A stretch of 64,000 nt of DNA from Streptosporangiaceae bacterium NEAU-GS5 (GTDB lineage: Bacteria; Actinomycetota; Actinomycetes; Streptosporangiales; Streptosporangiaceae). Location of the stretch: contig JAGFNW010000004.1 in NCBI GenBank assembly GCA_017592665.1, forward strand, positions 186,001-250,000, read 5' to 3'. The position numbers were made by a program, and so were the translations under genes. Positions 17,830-26,456 of the stretch are shown in pieces; position 1 is the first letter of the stretch; every line of letters begins with the position of its first letter. The notes beneath the pieces were generated by a model that did no database searches, was not told the DNA's origin, and was given only the letters and a program-made list of their open reading frames with translations.

Positions 17830-18326
17830 GGACGCTCCTTGAGAACGGCCTCGCAGTGGTCCAGCCAGCGCTGCTCGGCTTCGGCTTGAAAGATCATGGA
17901 GTCGAGCACCAGGCGCTGCGCGTTGGGCAGCCCCCGCTTGGCCCTGGTGAGCTCCTGAAGGGTGCGCATGGTGGCGGACCGCTGGGTCTGCACGACGCCG
18001 GTGACGTCGGCTCCGGCGGTCACCGCCATGGCAATCTTGATGACCAGCTCGTCCCTGGGACGGTCGGCCTGGGCGACCGGGCTCGCGAACCATCGGTCCA
18101 GCTCGTATCGGCCCTTTTCGGTGATGGCGTAGCCGACCCGGCCCTGCTCGTCCTGCCCCTCCTGCCGGACCAGTCCGTCGCGCTCCATCCGGGACAACGT
18201 CGTGTAGACCTGGCCGATGTTCAGCGGCCAGGTCGCCCCCGTCGACGCCTCGAACTCGGATCGAAGCTGGTAGCCGTGCCGTGGCCCGCGTCCCAGCAGG
18301 GCGAGCAGGCCGTGTCGTACGCTCAT
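17826..18326 (-). CDS. PadR-family transcriptional regulator
   Basis: 166 residues. The N-terminal winged helix reads MSVRHGLLALLGRGPRHGYQLRSEFEASTG, then WPLNIGQVYTTLSRMERDGLV, typical PadR; a C-terminal helical dimerisation part follows. It heads the operon with the ABC ATPase and FtsX permease, an arrangement where PadR proteins usually repress their own operon until a drug or envelope signal binds. ATG 18326 sits directly against the operator repeat, 8 nt after a -10 element, so the mRNA is probably leaderless. Confidence 0.9.
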   Translation of the reverse strand: MSVRHGLLALLGRGPRHGYQLRSEFEASTGATWPLNIGQVYTTLSRMERDGLVRQEGQDEQGRVGYAITEKGRYELDRWFASPVAQADRPRDELVIKIAMAVTAGADVTGVVQTQRSATMRTLQELTRAKRGLPNAQRLVLDSMIFQAEAEQRWLDHCEAVLKERP

Positions 18327-18366
18327 GAATACTGAGTATGCATACTGAGTATGCTCATTGCAAGAC
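18327..18366 (-). promoter_or_regulatory. PadR operon promoter with overlapping operator
   Basis: On the minus strand TTGCAA, a 17-nt spacer and CATACT, then 8 nt to the ATG, form a good leaderless promoter. The spacer and -10 are covered by two direct copies of ATACTCAGTAT (18329-18352), centred on a GTATGCATAC palindrome. PadR autorepression by covering the -10 is the natural reading. Confidence 0.75.
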
Positions 18367-18466
18367 GCCGACCTGCTGTGACAGTTGATAACAAAGTGAT
18401 TTCCGGGATTTATCCATTCGAGACGGACCATAATGCTGCCCTCCAGACCCCCCTGGAAGGACGATC

Positions 18467-19270
18467 GTGAAACGCGCACTTCTCTGCCTCGTCGGCATCG
18501 CCGCCGTCGTCATACCGGTCACAGCCGCGAAGGCGGACGCCGACGCGGCCGACCGAGCCGCCCGCTGCCGCGTGGTCGCCGGACAGCCCAAGGTCACGCC
18601 CAGCGGCATGATCCGGGTCGTCGGCGCGCGCGCCGGCTGCGGCGACATGTCCCGCACGCGCATCAGGCTGAAGAAGGTCCGGATCGGGCCCGACCGGGTG
18701 GCCAAGAGCGGCTCGCGGGCCATCGTCAACGGCAGGCTTGTGCTCACCAGCCGCTGCGCCAGCGGAACCTTCTACGCCACGGTGACCGACACCAAGGGCC
18801 ACCTCGCCATCTCGCACAAGATCCGGATCAAGTGCGGCGGGTCCGGGCAGCCGCCACAGCAGGCCCCCACCGACGGCGGCGCGGTCGGCACCAGCGTCGA
18901 GAACGAGGTCGTACGGCTCACCAACGCCGAGCGGGCCAAGGCCGGCTGCGGACCGCTTACACACGACGCCCGGCTGCGCAAGGCCGCCCTCGGGCACTCG
19001 GCCGACATGTCGGCGCAGAACTACTTCGACCACACCTCGAAGGACGGCCGTTCGTTCGCCGATCGGATCAAGGCGACGGGATATCGCTTCACCGCGGCGG
19101 GTGAGAACATCGCCAAGGGCTACCGCACGGCGGCCGACGTGGTGACCGGCTGGATGAACAGTCCCGGACACCGCGCCAACATCCTCAACTGCACCTACAA
19201 GGACATCGGCGTGGGTTACGTGGCGGCCGGCGGCCCCTACTGGACACAGGACTTCGGCCGTAGTAGCTGA
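18467..19270 (+). CDS. Secreted CAP-domain (SCP/PR-1-like) protein
   Basis: 267 residues. A signal peptide ends near VTAAKA|DADAA (about residue 24). An N-terminal extension with four cysteines (about 30-125) precedes a CAP domain (about 145-264) with NAERAKAGCGPL, HSADMSAQNYFDHTSKDGRSF, GENIAKGY and WMNSPGHRANILNC. The CAP His and Glu residues that form the cavity are present. Bacterial CAP proteins are extracellular; their activity is mostly unknown. GTG 18467 has AAGGA 7 nt upstream. It is divergent from the PadR operon. Confidence 0.9.
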   Translation: MKRALLCLVGIAAVVIPVTAAKADADAADRAARCRVVAGQPKVTPSGMIRVVGARAGCGDMSRTRIRLKKVRIGPDRVAKSGSRAIVNGRLVLTSRCASGTFYATVTDTKGHLAISHKIRIKCGGSGQPPQQAPTDGGAVGTSVENEVVRLTNAERAKAGCGPLTHDARLRKAALGHSADMSAQNYFDHTSKDGRSFADRIKATGYRFTAAGENIAKGYRTAADVVTGWMNSPGHRANILNCTYKDIGVGYVAAGGPYWTQDFGRSS

Positions 19271-19311
19271 TCCCTGGACAGCGGATGCGCGTGCGGCGGA
19301 TACTCCAAAGC

Positions 19312-19848
19312 ATGAGTCCGCAGCCACCGGTTCGGGCGTCTGACGGCGACCGCGAGCGCGCGCTCGGCGAGTTACGCGAGCGCGCCGCCGAGGGGCGGCT
19401 GTCCATGGACACATTCGTCGGGCGCGTCGACATGGCGTTGCGCGCCCAAAGCCGCAACGAGCTCGACGAACTGGTCGCCGACCTGCCCCATCACGGCCGC
19501 TGGCGGCGACGGATCACCGAGGTCGTGTCGTCGATCTCCGACTTCAGCACGCGGCTGGAGTCGGCCTGGCGGCGGCCCCGGTTGCCACGACTGTCCCTTC
19601 CGCCAGAGACCCGCGACCGCTATGTCGTCGGTCGCGGGTCAGGGTGTGACCTCGTGCTGTCGGATCTCACGGTCTCGCGCATCCACGCCGAGCTCCGCCG
19701 CGACGCCGAATCATGGCTCCTCGTCGACATGGGCTCCATGAACGGCACCCGCCTCAACGGCTGGCGCCTCCTTGGCCCCGCCCGCGTCCGCCCCGGCGAC
19801 GAAATCGCCTTCGGCGACTGCGCCTTCCTCCTCGCCCCCCCAGCGTGA
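19312..19848 (+). CDS. DUF1707 and FHA-domain protein
   Basis: 178 residues. The N-terminal DUF1707 segment (about 5-55, RASDGDRERALGELRERAAEGRLSMDTF) is a short actinobacterial helical domain; the C-terminal FHA domain (about 100-178) has RYVVGRGSGCDLVLSD, VSRIHAEL and SMNGTRLNG, the residues that bind phosphothreonine. It may read out phosphorylation by Ser/Thr kinases, several of which are encoded at 51946-57686. ATG 19312 lies 7 nt after GATACT, which with TGGACA 18 nt upstream makes a leaderless promoter. Confidence 0.85.
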   Translation: MSPQPPVRASDGDRERALGELRERAAEGRLSMDTFVGRVDMALRAQSRNELDELVADLPHHGRWRRRITEVVSSISDFSTRLESAWRRPRLPRLSLPPETRDRYVVGRGSGCDLVLSDLTVSRIHAELRRDAESWLLVDMGSMNGTRLNGWRLLGPARVRPGDEIAFGDCAFLLAPPA

Positions 19849-20080
19849 TCTTGCAGTAATTCCCAATCCGCTGGTCCGCGCGGCTGTGATCTTGCAGTAA
19901 CTCCCGAAGCGCAGGTCAGCGCTTAGGTGATCTTGCACGTCCTCCCTCGCCGCAGCTCCGGGCGTTGGTGATCACGCACTCGGCGAGTGCATGATCACCA
20001 ACGCTCTGACCAGGCGAAAGGGAATTCGTGCATGATCACGAACGTCGTGACCTGCGCGTCGGGAGAACGTGCAAGATCAC
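19845..20080. repeat. Cluster of seven GTGATCnnGCA-type repeats
   Basis: Between the FHA gene and ilvC, copies begin at 19845, 19886, 19927 and 19968 in one orientation (two share GTGATCTTGCAGTAA) and at 19986, 20028 and 20069 in the other (GTGCATGATCAC or GTGCAAGATCAC). The first overlaps the FHA stop codon. No coding sequence is plausible here. Confidence 0.8.
19963..20003. terminator. Long hairpin between convergent FHA gene and ilvC
   Basis: An 18-bp stem with one mismatch (CGTTGGTGATCACGCACT against its partner) and a CGGCG loop, built from two of the inverted repeats. It lies between two converging genes and probably serves both as a terminator, although no T-run follows. Confidence 0.55.
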
Positions 20081-20094
20081 GCCCGGGGTGGGGG

Positions 20095-21096
20095 TCAGGG
20101 GGTGGGGGTGTTGAGCCAGGACATCATGGGGCGGAGTTTGGCGCCGGTCTGCTCGATGGGGTGCTGGGCGAGTTCTTCGCGGTAGGCGGTGAACTTCTTC
20201 TGGCCGCCGTCGAACTCGTCGACCAGTTCGCGGGCGAAGTCGCCGGACTGGATCTCGTCGAGGATGCGCCGCATCTCCTTCTTGGTCTCGGCGTTGACCA
20301 GGCGCGGGCCGCGGCTGTAGCCGCCGTATTCGGCCGTGTCCGAAACCGACCAGTACATCTTGGAGATGCCGCCCTCGTACATCAGGTCGACGATCAGCTT
20401 CATCTCGTGGAGGCACTCGAAGTAGGCCACCTCGGGCTGGTAGCCGGCCTCGATCAGGGTCTCGAACCCGGCCTTGATCAGCTCGGAGACGCCGCCGCAC
20501 AGCACGGACTGCTCGCCGAACAGGTCGGTCTCGGTCTCCTCGGTGAAGGTGGTCTTGAGCGCGCCGGCGCGGGTGCCGCCGATGCCCTTGGCGTACGACA
20601 GAACCAGATCCCAGGCCCGGCCCGTGGCGTCCTTCTCGACGGCGACCAGGACCGGCACGCCGCGCCCGGCGGTGAACTGGCGGCGGACCAGGTGGCCGGG
20701 GCCCTTCGGGGCGACCATGGCGACGTCGACGCCCTCGGGCGCCTCGATCAGGCCATAGCGGATGTTGAGCCCGTGGCCGAAGAACAGCGCGTCGCCCTCG
20801 ACGAGGTTGGGGCGGACGTGCTCGGCGTACAGGTGGCGCTGGATGTGGTCGGGGGCGAGGATCATCGTGAGGTCGGCCTCCTCGACCGCCTCGCCCGGTG
20901 TGGTCACGCGGAGCCCGTCGGCCTCGGCCTTCTCCCGGCTCTTGGAGCCCTCGGGCAGGCCCACCCGGACGTCGACGCCGGAGTCGCGCAGGCTGAGCGC
21001 GTGCGCGTGACCCTGGCTGCCATAGCCGAGGACGGCGACGTGGCGGTCCTGGATGATCGACAGATCGGCGTCGTCGTCGTAGAAGATCTCAGTCAC
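20095..21096 (-). CDS. ilvC: Ketol-acid reductoisomerase
   Basis: 333 residues, class I length. It isomerises and reduces acetolactate or acetohydroxybutyrate with NADPH and magnesium. [21 protein letters not shown] is the nucleotide-binding loop; [20 protein letters not shown] and [22 protein letters not shown] carry the metal ligands. The start is GTG 21096 ([13 protein letters not shown]); AAAGGG lies about 11 nt upstream and the codons before it contain no alternative start. It follows ilvN by 16 nt and closes the ilvBNC operon. Confidence 0.95.
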   Translation of the reverse strand: MTEIFYDDDADLSIIQDRHVAVLGYGSQGHAHALSLRDSGVDVRVGLPEGSKSREKAEADGLRVTTPGEAVEEADLTMILAPDHIQRHLYAEHVRPNLVEGDALFFGHGLNIRYGLIEAPEGVDVAMVAPKGPGHLVRRQFTAGRGVPVLVAVEKDATGRAWDLVLSYAKGIGGTRAGALKTTFTEETETDLFGEQSVLCGGVSELIKAGFETLIEAGYQPEVAYFECLHEMKLIVDLMYEGGISKMYWSVSDTAEYGGYSRGPRLVNAETKKEMRRILDEIQSGDFARELVDEFDGGQKKFTAYREELAQHPIEQTGAKLRPMMSWLNTPTP

Positions 21097-21112
21097 TTCG
21101 TTGCTTACCCTT

Positions 21113-21637
21113 TCAGGCGGTCCGGTCGAGCGCCCGCAGCGAGCGGTCGGTGATGGAGCGGGCTCCGCGGCCGATGGCCACCATGCCCGATTGCACGAGT
21201 TCTTTGATGCCGAACGGCTCCAGCACCCGCACGAACGCTTCGAGCTTGTCGACCGTACCCGTGACCTCGATGGTGACGGCGTCGGGCGCGACGTCGACAC
21301 ACCGGGCGCGGAACAGGTTGACCAGTTCGAGCACGTGGCTGCGGGAGTCGGCGTCGGCCCTTACCTTGATCAGCATCAGCTCGCGCTGCACCGACTGGGT
21401 CATGTCCAGTTCAACGATCTTCAGCACGTTGACGAGCTTGTTGAGCTGCTTGGTGACCTGCTCGAGCGGCAGATCCTCCACGTTGACCACTATCGTCATG
21501 CGCGAGATGTCGCTGTGCTCGGTCGGCCCGACCGCCAGCGAGTCGATGTTGAAGCCGCGGCGGCTGAACAGCGCCGCCACCCGGGCGAGGACGCCCGGCT
21601 TGTTCTCCACGAGAACCGAGAGCGTGTGGCGACTCAT
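21113..21637 (-). CDS. ilvN: Acetolactate synthase small (regulatory) subunit
   Basis: 174 residues. An ACT domain ([33 protein letters not shown]) at the N terminus binds valine for feedback inhibition, and the C-terminal part (about 85-165) is the ALS_ss C domain. ATG 21637 has GGGGGAG 4 nt upstream; the ribosome-binding site is partly buried in a hairpin at 21643-21664. It lies between ilvB and ilvC. Confidence 0.95.
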   Translation of the reverse strand: MSRHTLSVLVENKPGVLARVAALFSRRGFNIDSLAVGPTEHSDISRMTIVVNVEDLPLEQVTKQLNKLVNVLKIVELDMTQSVQRELMLIKVRADADSRSHVLELVNLFRARCVDVAPDAVTIEVTGTVDKLEAFVRVLEPFGIKELVQSGMVAIGRGARSITDRSLRALDRTA

Positions 21638-21642
21638 GACTC

Positions 21643-21664
21643 CCCCTCGCCTTGCGGCTCGGGG
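21643..21664 (-). promoter_or_regulatory. Hairpin sequestering the ilvN ribosome-binding site
   Basis: Minus strand CCCCGAGCC-GCAA-GGCGAGGGG: a stem with a GNRA-type GCAA loop and a tandem G-A/A-G mismatch. The 3' arm is the ilvN ribosome-binding site, so ilvN translation may depend on unfolding by upstream ribosomes or on another factor. Confidence 0.4.
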
Positions 21665-21713
21665 AAGCATTCGCCGAATGCGCTGTGCCTATTGATTCGC
21701 TCGCTTCGCTCGC

Positions 21714-23459
21714 TCATTCTTCGTTCTCCCACTTGGGCGCCATGTCGCGGGCGTACTTGATGTCGTCGTTGCTGGTCCCGGCCGCGACCATGGGCCAGAC
21801 CATGGCGTCCTGGTGGACCACGAAGTCGACCACGACCGGCAGGTCGTTGATCTCCATCGCCTTCTCGATCGTGGCGTCCACGTCTTCGGGCCGCTCACAG
21901 CGTAGACCCACGCATCCGTACGCCTCGGCGAGCTTCACGAAGTCGGGGATGCGGCGAACGCTCTGCAGGTTGGTGTGGGAGTAGCGCTCGTTGTAGAACA
22001 GCGTCTGCCACTGCCTGACCATGCCGAGGTTTCCGTTGTTGATGATGGCGACCTTGATCGGCACGCCTTCGAGGGCGCAGGTGGCCAGCTCCTGGTTGGT
22101 CATCTGGAAGCAGCCGTCGCCGTCGATGCACCACACGGTCATGTCCGGGCGGCCCATCTTGGCGCCCATCGCGGCCGGCACGGCGAAGCCCATGGTGCCG
22201 GCGCCGCCCGAGTTGATGAACGAACCAGGGTGTTCGTAGCCGATGAACTGGGAGGCCCACATCTGGTGCTGGCCCACCCCGGCCACGTAGAGCGCGTCGG
22301 GCCCGACGAGGGTGCTCAGCCGCTCCATGACGTACTGCGGGGCGACCGAGCCGTCCTCGAACTTCTCGTAGCCGAGGGGATAGGTCGAGCGGAGCGCCTC
22401 GAGCATCCGCCACCACTCGGCGTAGTCGCCCTTGCGGCCTTCGTTGTGCTCGTTGCGGAGCGCGCCGATCAGGTCGGTGATCACCTCGCGCGCGTCGCCC
22501 ACGATCGGCACGTCGGCGTGCCGGTTCTTGGAGATCTCGGCCGGGTCGATGTCGGCATGGATGATCTTCGCGTACGGAGCGAAGCTCGCCAGCCGGCCCG
22601 TGACCCGGTCGTCGAAGCGGGTGCCGAGGGCGATCAACAGGTCGCTCTTCTGCAGCGAGCCCACCGCGGCCACGCTGCCGTGCATGCCAGGCATCCCCAA
22701 GTGGAGGGTGTGGCTGTCGGGGAACGTGCCGCGCGCCATCAACGTGGTGATCACCGGGATGCCGGTCAGCTCGGCCAGCTCGAGCAGCTCGGCCGCGGCG
22801 TGCGCCTTGTGCACGCCGCCGCCCACGTACAGCACGGGGCGCCGGGCCTCCACGATCAGCTTGGCGGCCTCGCGGATCTGCTTGCTGTGCGGCCGCGTCA
22901 CCGGCCGGTAGCCGGGCAGCTGCATCGTCGGCGGCCAGGAGAAGTGGGTCTTGGACTGCAGGGCGTCCTTGGCGATGTCGACAAGGACCGGCCCCGGACG
23001 GCCCGTGCCGGCGATGTGGAACGCCTCGGCGATGGTCCGCGCGATGTCGTCGGCGCTGGTCACGAGGAAGTTGTGCTTGGTGATCGGCATGGTGATGCCG
23101 GAAATGTCGGCTTCTTGGAAGGCGTCGGTGCCGATCATCGGGCTGGCGACCTGGCCCGTGATGGCGACGATCGGAACGGAGTCCATATAGGCGTCGGCGA
23201 TCGCGGTCACCAGGTTGGTCGCGCCCGGTCCGCTGGTGGCCATGCACACCCCGACCCGGCCGGTGGCCTGGGCGTATCCCTCTGCCGCGTGGCCTGCGCC
23301 CTGCTCGTGACGGACGAGCACGTGCCGAACCTTGGTCGAGTCGTAGAGGGGGTCGTACGCGGGGAGGATGGCGCCGCCCGGGATCCCGAACACCGTGTCG
23401 ACCCCGACCTGTTCCAGTGCCCGCACGAGGGCCTGGGCACCTGTCATCTCTTCGGTCAT
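21714..23459 (-). CDS. ilvB: Acetolactate synthase large (catalytic) subunit
   Basis: 581 residues. A thiamine-diphosphate enzyme that condenses two pyruvates, or pyruvate and 2-oxobutyrate, in the first common BCAA step. The catalytic Glu lies in [33 protein letters not shown] and the ThDP motif [19 protein letters not shown] with [12 protein letters not shown] are present. ATG 23459 begins [17 protein letters not shown]. Expression should be controlled by the leader peptide and attenuator upstream. The 76-nt gap to ilvN contains short GC-rich stem-loops. Confidence 0.96.
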   Translation of the reverse strand: MTEEMTGAQALVRALEQVGVDTVFGIPGGAILPAYDPLYDSTKVRHVLVRHEQGAGHAAEGYAQATGRVGVCMATSGPGATNLVTAIADAYMDSVPIVAITGQVASPMIGTDAFQEADISGITMPITKHNFLVTSADDIARTIAEAFHIAGTGRPGPVLVDIAKDALQSKTHFSWPPTMQLPGYRPVTRPHSKQIREAAKLIVEARRPVLYVGGGVHKAHAAAELLELAELTGIPVITTLMARGTFPDSHTLHLGMPGMHGSVAAVGSLQKSDLLIALGTRFDDRVTGRLASFAPYAKIIHADIDPAEISKNRHADVPIVGDAREVITDLIGALRNEHNEGRKGDYAEWWRMLEALRSTYPLGYEKFEDGSVAPQYVMERLSTLVGPDALYVAGVGQHQMWASQFIGYEHPGSFINSGGAGTMGFAVPAAMGAKMGRPDMTVWCIDGDGCFQMTNQELATCALEGVPIKVAIINNGNLGMVRQWQTLFYNERYSHTNLQSVRRIPDFVKLAEAYGCVGLRCERPEDVDATIEKAMEINDLPVVVDFVVHQDAMVWPMVAAGTSNDDIKYARDMAPKWENEE

Positions 23460-23509
23460 CGGCTCGTTCCTTGTGAGGCTGGGAGCTGTTTTGAGAAGTG
23501 TCTGAGCAT

Positions 23510-23580
23510 AAAAAACGCCCCGTCCGCGGAGCGGAGCTGGGGCGGGCGCGCAGGACCTGTTACTTCGTCAGGCTGCGCGC
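23510..23580 (-). terminator. Attenuator of ilvB: terminator plus competing hairpin
   Basis: On the minus strand CGCCCC...GGGGCG (23516-23544, inner stem TCCGC/GCGGA) is followed by six Ts, about 50 nt before ilvB. Upstream, GGCGCGCAG at the end of the leader peptide pairs perfectly with CTGCGCGCC (about 23545-23580), overlapping the terminator base, so the two folds compete. Confidence 0.85.
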
Positions 23581-23618
23581 CGGCGAAGTACGAGTACGAG
23601 AATCCCGCTGCGATACAT
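23568..23618 (-). CDS. ilvB leader peptide (MYRSGILVLVLRRRAA)
   Basis: A 16-residue frame from ATG 23618 to TGA 23568 with AAGGTGGAG 3 nt before the ATG. Codons ATT CTC GTA CTC GTA CTT (Ile-Leu-Val-Leu-Val-Leu) sample all three branched-chain amino acids, followed by an Arg run as in the cimA leader. Starvation for any of them would stall the ribosome and favour the antiterminator fold. Confidence 0.9.
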   Translation of the reverse strand: MYRSGILVLVLRRRAA

Positions 23619-23668
23619 GGCTCCACCTTGGCGGATCGGGGCGGGTCGCGTCAAATCATTGGGACAGC

Positions 23669-23685
23669 GTCTCACGATACGAGAC
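23669..23685 (-). promoter_or_regulatory. Near-palindromic operator-like motif, copy d (ilvB)
   Basis: Minus-strand GTCTCGTATCGTGAGAC with perfect outer arms GTCTC/GAGAC, 51 nt upstream of the ilvB leader peptide. It overlaps the last codons of the upstream GGDEF-EAL gene by 14 nt. Confidence 0.65.
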
Positions 23686-26287
23686 CATGCAGGGTGGTCC
23701 GCATAAGCGAGTCCACGCCTCGGGCCGCCATCGGGCGCGCCACGAGGTAACCCTGGCCGCGTGTGCAGCCCATTTCGCGCAGCAGCTCCAACTGCTCGGG
23801 CCGCTCGATGCCCTCGGCCACCACGATGAGGCCGAGATCGTGGCCGAGCCGTACGATGGTGCGTGTGAGCAGGGTCAGCGTCTCGTCGCGGCCCAGCCCT
23901 GACACGAACGACGGGTCGATCTTGATCATGTCGACCGGGAGCTGACGCAGGAACGCCAGCGACGCGTAGCCCGTGCCGAAGTCGTCGATGGCCAGCCGCA
24001 CCCCGAGGGCGCGCAGCTCCGACAGCTTGCTGATGGTGTCTTCGGCGTCCTCGACCAGCATCTCCTCGATGACCTCGAGGGTCAGCGCGCTCGGCGGCAG
24101 CCCGCTCTCCGACAGGGCGGCGGAAACCGTGGCGACGAAGTCGGGCGCGGTGATCTGCCGCTTCGACAGGTTGAGCGACAGCCCGATGTCCCAGGAGGAC
24201 GCCCGCCAGGACGCCACCTCGCGGCAGGCCTCCCTGAGGATCCACTCGCTCAGCGGCACGATCAGGCCGGTGTCCTCGGCCGGCCCGAGGAACTGCTCGG
24301 GCGGCACGAACGTGCTCCCCCGCCACCAGCGGACCAGGGCCTCGACCGCGGTCACGCGGGAGGTGGCGAGGTCGACCACCGGCTGGTATTCGACCGCGAA
24401 CTGGTTTTCCAGCAGCGCCCGCTGCAGGTCGGCCGCGAGCTCCAGGCGGCGTACGACGTCGGCGTGCATGTGCGCGGCGAACACCTCGACCCGCCGCCCG
24501 CCCAGCTCCTTGGCGCGGGACATGGCGACGTCGGCGTTGCGCAGCAGCTCGCCCGGCGACTGCCCCTCCTCGGTGAAGGCCACCCCGACGCTCGCGGTGA
24601 GCGCGATGTCGCGGTCGGCCACCCGGAAGGGCTCGTCGGAGACCACGTGGAGCAGCCGCTCGGCGAGGTCGACCGCCTCGCCGGCCGCGCCGCCCTCGAG
24701 GACGACGGCGAACTCGTCGCCGCCCCAGCGGGCGAGCGTGTCGTCGGGCCGTACGGTCGCCCTGAGCTTGCGCGCCGCCTGACCCAGCAGGTAGTCGCCG
24801 CTCGCATGGCCGACCGAGTCGTTGACGCCGGTGAACCCGTCGAGGTCGAGGAAGATCACGGCCGTCCGTGAGGCGCCGCGCCGGGCCAGCACCTCGCGGG
24901 TGCGCTCCTCGAAGTAGGCGCGGTTGGGCAGGCCGGTCACGCCGTCGTGGAAGGTCAGGTGGGTCACCTGCTCGCGCAGCGCCACCTGGTCGGTGACGTC
25001 GCGGGTGGTGACGAGGATCAGGTCTTCCTGGTGGACGTGCGGGGTGGCCACCGACTCGGTGGGCCGCCAGGTGCCGTCGGCGGCGCGTACGCGGCAGGCG
25101 ATCCGGCACGCGGCCTGGACCGTCTCCTCGTTGTTGAGCCGTGCCAGCAGAAGCTGGATGCCGGGCACATCCTCCGGGTGCACGTAGTCGAGGATCGAGT
25201 GACCGACCAGGTCTTCGGCGCGATAGCCGTACGTGTGCTCCACCCCGGGGTCGATCTCGTGCACCACGCCCTCGTGGTCGACCACGAGCACGATGTCGCC
25301 CGTGCTCTCGGCAAGCTGGCGGAGCTGGCGCTCGCTCACGTCGACCAGGCGGCGCATCCGCGCGGTGTCGACCAGGACCACGAACAGCCGCACCAGCAGG
25401 AGGGCGACGATCGTGCCGCCGACGGCGGGCAGGGTCGCCGCGCGCAGCTGGCCCGAGGCGTAAACGGCCACGACGACCGTGGCGGCGCCGACCAGCGCGA
25501 GCGGGATCGCGGTGACCAGCGGGCCGGGCAGCGACCAGCGCGGCCGGCGCGGGATCCACGGGCTCACGGCGAGCAGCAGGAACGCGCCGGGCGGTATGAG
25601 CCCGGCCACCAGTTGCGCCGGGTGTCCATCCAGGCGGGACACGGCCGTCTCGAACTCGGCCAGGGTGATCGTGGCCAGCAGGATCACGCCGGCCAGGCCC
25701 ACCGCCCGCCCGCTGGATCGGGACGCGGCCACCATGGGCGCGACCGCGGACGTCGCGAGCAGGCAGACCACGGGCAGAGCGAGGGTCAGCAGGAAGACAC
25801 CCGGCTCCTCGGCGCTGCGGAACATGTCGCCGAGCGTCGTCACCCAGATGATCGCGAAGATCGAGGCCGCGGTGAGGTAGGCGTCGGACACCTGCCGGAA
25901 CACGCCCCTGTGCTGGGGCGGCGGATCGGCGGTCAGCCCGCATCCGATGGCCAGTAACACCGTGCCCGCGAGCAGCATGAGGTCGGCGAAGGTCAGCACG
26001 AACGGGGTGCCCTCGGCCACCGGGCGGACCGCCACGGCGGCCAGCCAGGTGATCGACCCGGCCGCCAGCCAGCGCCAGGCGACCGACTCCCGCCGGTTGG
26101 CCACCAGCAGGGATATCGCCGCGAGCAGGGCGCTGATCACCCCGCCGACGGCAGCCACGGCAGAGGAGGATCCACCTGACAGAAGGGCGGCCGCGATCCC
26201 CGCCGCGCCGACTCCGGCCGCGACGGCAAGCGAGACCCGCGGGTCACGCCTCTGGTTCACGCTCTGTCGCCCTTTACTTCCGGTCAC
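23672..26287 (-). CDS. Membrane PAS-GGDEF-EAL protein (cyclic di-GMP turnover)
   Basis: 871 residues. About eight to nine membrane spans (1-315, MASE-like) precede a PAS domain (about 320-440), a GGDEF domain (motif RWGGDEFAVVL, about 450-605) and an EAL domain (AVEALVRW, DDFGTGYASL, VVAEGIE; about 620-870). Both catalytic signatures are intact, so it may both make and degrade cyclic di-GMP, a regulator of development in actinomycetes. GTG 26287 lacks a ribosome-binding site; GTG 26260, with AAAGGG 9 nt upstream, is an alternative start. The last codons carry the ilvB operator-like motif. Confidence 0.88.
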   Translation of the reverse strand: MTGSKGRQSVNQRRDPRVSLAVAAGVGAAGIAAALLSGGSSSAVAAVGGVISALLAAISLLVANRRESVAWRWLAAGSITWLAAVAVRPVAEGTPFVLTFADLMLLAGTVLLAIGCGLTADPPPQHRGVFRQVSDAYLTAASIFAIIWVTTLGDMFRSAEEPGVFLLTLALPVVCLLATSAVAPMVAASRSSGRAVGLAGVILLATITLAEFETAVSRLDGHPAQLVAGLIPPGAFLLLAVSPWIPRRPRWSLPGPLVTAIPLALVGAATVVVAVYASGQLRAATLPAVGGTIVALLLVRLFVVLVDTARMRRLVDVSERQLRQLAESTGDIVLVVDHEGVVHEIDPGVEHTYGYRAEDLVGHSILDYVHPEDVPGIQLLLARLNNEETVQAACRIACRVRAADGTWRPTESVATPHVHQEDLILVTTRDVTDQVALREQVTHLTFHDGVTGLPNRAYFEERTREVLARRGASRTAVIFLDLDGFTGVNDSVGHASGDYLLGQAARKLRATVRPDDTLARWGGDEFAVVLEGGAAGEAVDLAERLLHVVSDEPFRVADRDIALTASVGVAFTEEGQSPGELLRNADVAMSRAKELGGRRVEVFAAHMHADVVRRLELAADLQRALLENQFAVEYQPVVDLATSRVTAVEALVRWWRGSTFVPPEQFLGPAEDTGLIVPLSEWILREACREVASWRASSWDIGLSLNLSKRQITAPDFVATVSAALSESGLPPSALTLEVIEEMLVEDAEDTISKLSELRALGVRLAIDDFGTGYASLAFLRQLPVDMIKIDPSFVSGLGRDETLTLLTRTIVRLGHDLGLIVVAEGIERPEQLELLREMGCTRGQGYLVARPMAARGVDSLMRTTLHGLVS

Positions 26288-26456
26288 ATCGCCAGTTTGC
26301 TTGGGCCGGGCCGTGAAGATTGCGGCAACGTGCCAGTCGTCACCGATCTGATAACCAGGCCTTCGCGATCGCGTCCCCGATTGAGGGACTAACTGAGGAA
26401 AAGGTACGCAGTGGAGGTCACGGGGTAGCCACGTTCAGGGATCCTTACGCGGTCGG

